This document shows positions 16,236-17,009 of a stretch of DNA of 17,009 nucleotides, one piece after another (positions within the stretch are counted from its first letter, which is position 1; each line of letters opens with the position of its first letter). The notes below the pieces were generated by a model. That model was not told the DNA's origin and searched no databases. It saw only the letters and a list, made by a program, of their open reading frames with translations. This stretch comes from Bacteroidaceae bacterium (GTDB lineage: Bacteria > Bacteroidota > Bacteroidia > Bacteroidales > Bacteroidaceae). The DNA lies in the NCBI GenBank assembly GCA_017961965.1, contig JAGCWG010000346.1:1-17009 (forward strand), in the 5' to 3' direction. The position numbers and the translations under genes were made by a program.

Positions 16236-17009
16236 ATGGAAGAAAAACTTACCTTGCCAGAAGAAGAGAAGGTTCTTCTTCTCGACTCTATAAAGAAACT
16301 GCAACAGCTTACGGGCGAAATGTTCACGGCGGATGATTTCCGTATCATACGTGACATAATGCTTGACTGTGAGCAACAGGATGCCTTGAAACGTAATGCG
16401 TTCGGCTTTAATCCTATAGTCTTCGACCTCCAGACAGCCATAATCCTTGCTGAGGAGATTGGACTCAACCGTGCGTCTATACTTAGCGTGCTTCTCCACG
16501 ATAGCGTGGCAGTGGGTGTGCGGAGTATTGACTATATAAAGGAGACGTTTGGCGATGATGTTGCCCATATTATTCGTGGCATTATCAAGGTAAATGAACT
16601 GTATGCAAAGAACGCTTCCATCGAGACGGAGAACTTCCGTGACCTCCTCCTCTCGTTTGCTGAGGACATGCGTGTCATCTTCATCATCATAGCTGACCGT
16701 GTCAACCTCATGCGACAGATTAAGGACAAGGGAACTGAGGAGGAACGTGTCAAGGTAGCTACCGAGGCAAGTAATCTTTACGCTCCGCTTGCGCATAAGC
16801 TCGGACTCTATCTCATCAAGTCAGAGCTGGAAGACCTCTCGCTCAAGTACCTTAATCCTGAGGTCTATTATATGATTAAGGAAAAGCTTGCCGAGACAAA
16901 GAAGTCTCGTGACAAGTATATTGCCGACTTCATAGGACCTATTGAGGAAAAGCTTTCCGCAGCAGGGCTCCGTTTCCATGTCAAGGGACGTACAAAGTCC
17001 ATCCACTCC
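16236..17009 (+). CDS. RelA/SpoT (RSH) protein with degenerate hydrolase domain, 5' part
   Basis: 258 codons are open from the ATG at 16236 to the right edge; full RSH proteins have about 730-750 residues. The N-terminal HD (ppGpp hydrolase) fold is recognisable, but its metal and catalytic residues are mostly replaced. The family pattern LLHDxxEDT reads LLHDSVAVG (87-94), the first His after the RxxG-P segment is absent (KRNAFGFNPIVFDLQ, 52-66), and ADRLHNMR reads ADRVNLMR (153-160). The linker AxLYAPLAHKLGLYLIKSELEDLSLKYL (179-206) is typical, and the synthetase domain begins with KGRTKSIHS (250-258), its conserved GRxK-IxS motif. This points to a synthetase-biased RSH (RelA-like) that makes (p)ppGpp during starvation. 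The synthetase catalytic residues lie outside the window. Confidence 0.92.
   Translation, partial: MEEKLTLPEEEKVLLLDSIKKLQQLTGEMFTADDFRIIRDIMLDCEQQDALKRNAFGFNPIVFDLQTAIILAEEIGLNRASILSVLLHDSVAVGVRSIDYIKETFGDDVAHIIRGIIKVNELYAKNASIETENFRDLLLSFAEDMRVIFIIIADRVNLMRQIKDKGTEEERVKVATEASNLYAPLAHKLGLYLIKSELEDLSLKYLNPEVYYMIKEKLAETKKSRDKYIADFIGPIEEKLSAAGLRFHVKGRTKSIHS

Noticed and set aside
16185..16796. 203-codon minus-strand frame opposite the RelA/SpoT gene
   Set aside because: The sense strand encodes a clear RSH protein, and the antisense product has no motif and would begin inside conserved RSH codons.

Overview
The window looks like a chromosomal segment of a Bacteroidales bacterium, most likely Prevotella or a close relative. 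Three things point there: promoters of the Bacteroidetes sigma type (TTTG, 19-20 bases, TAnnTTTG) with no clear Shine-Dalgarno sites, a secreted protein ending in a type IX secretion (T9SS) sorting domain, and intergenic spacers built from AGTTAAAAGT and CCCCCTAACCCC/GGGGG boxes. I see no phage, insertion sequence, CRISPR array, tRNA or rRNA gene.

Left part (1-9379, all minus strand). Read in the direction of transcription, a large secreted multidomain CotH-kinase protein (9379-4973) is followed 2 bases later by a MATE exporter (4970-3561). Then come serS (3432-2119) with its own probable promoter, and a fused NfnA/NfnB-type NADH:ferredoxin/NADPH oxidoreductase or glutamate synthase small-chain-like protein, whose 3' end lies off the left edge. 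The CotH gene has a leader of about 320 bases behind a textbook promoter.

Middle (9380-10117). This spacer of 738 bases without a credible protein gene is the most unusual part of the window. A second near-consensus minus-strand promoter (10042-10072) reads directly into about 165 bases built of degenerate 11-base units (9859-10023). C-rich units there can pair with G-rich units in the same RNA. The period is not a multiple of three and the only long frame starts inside the promoter, so I favour a structured leader or non-coding RNA. It ends just before the CotH promoter.

Right part. On the minus strand lie a probable outer-membrane beta-barrel protein resembling DUF4421 (11239-10118) and a Gfo/Idh/MocA oxidoreductase (12320-11328). 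The oxidoreductase shares an overlapping divergent promoter region with a plus-strand operon: a six-pass membrane protein of unknown function (12418-13383) and an RlmD/TrmA-type rRNA uracil methyltransferase (13422-14837). After a 350-base, hairpin-rich repetitive spacer come an RluA-family pseudouridine synthase (15188-16114) and the 5' part of a RelA/SpoT gene (16236-17009). The (p)ppGpp hydrolase domain of that last protein has lost most of its catalytic residues. The plus-strand genes share a theme of rRNA modification and stringent response; the minus-strand genes mix redox metabolism, translation and cell-surface functions.
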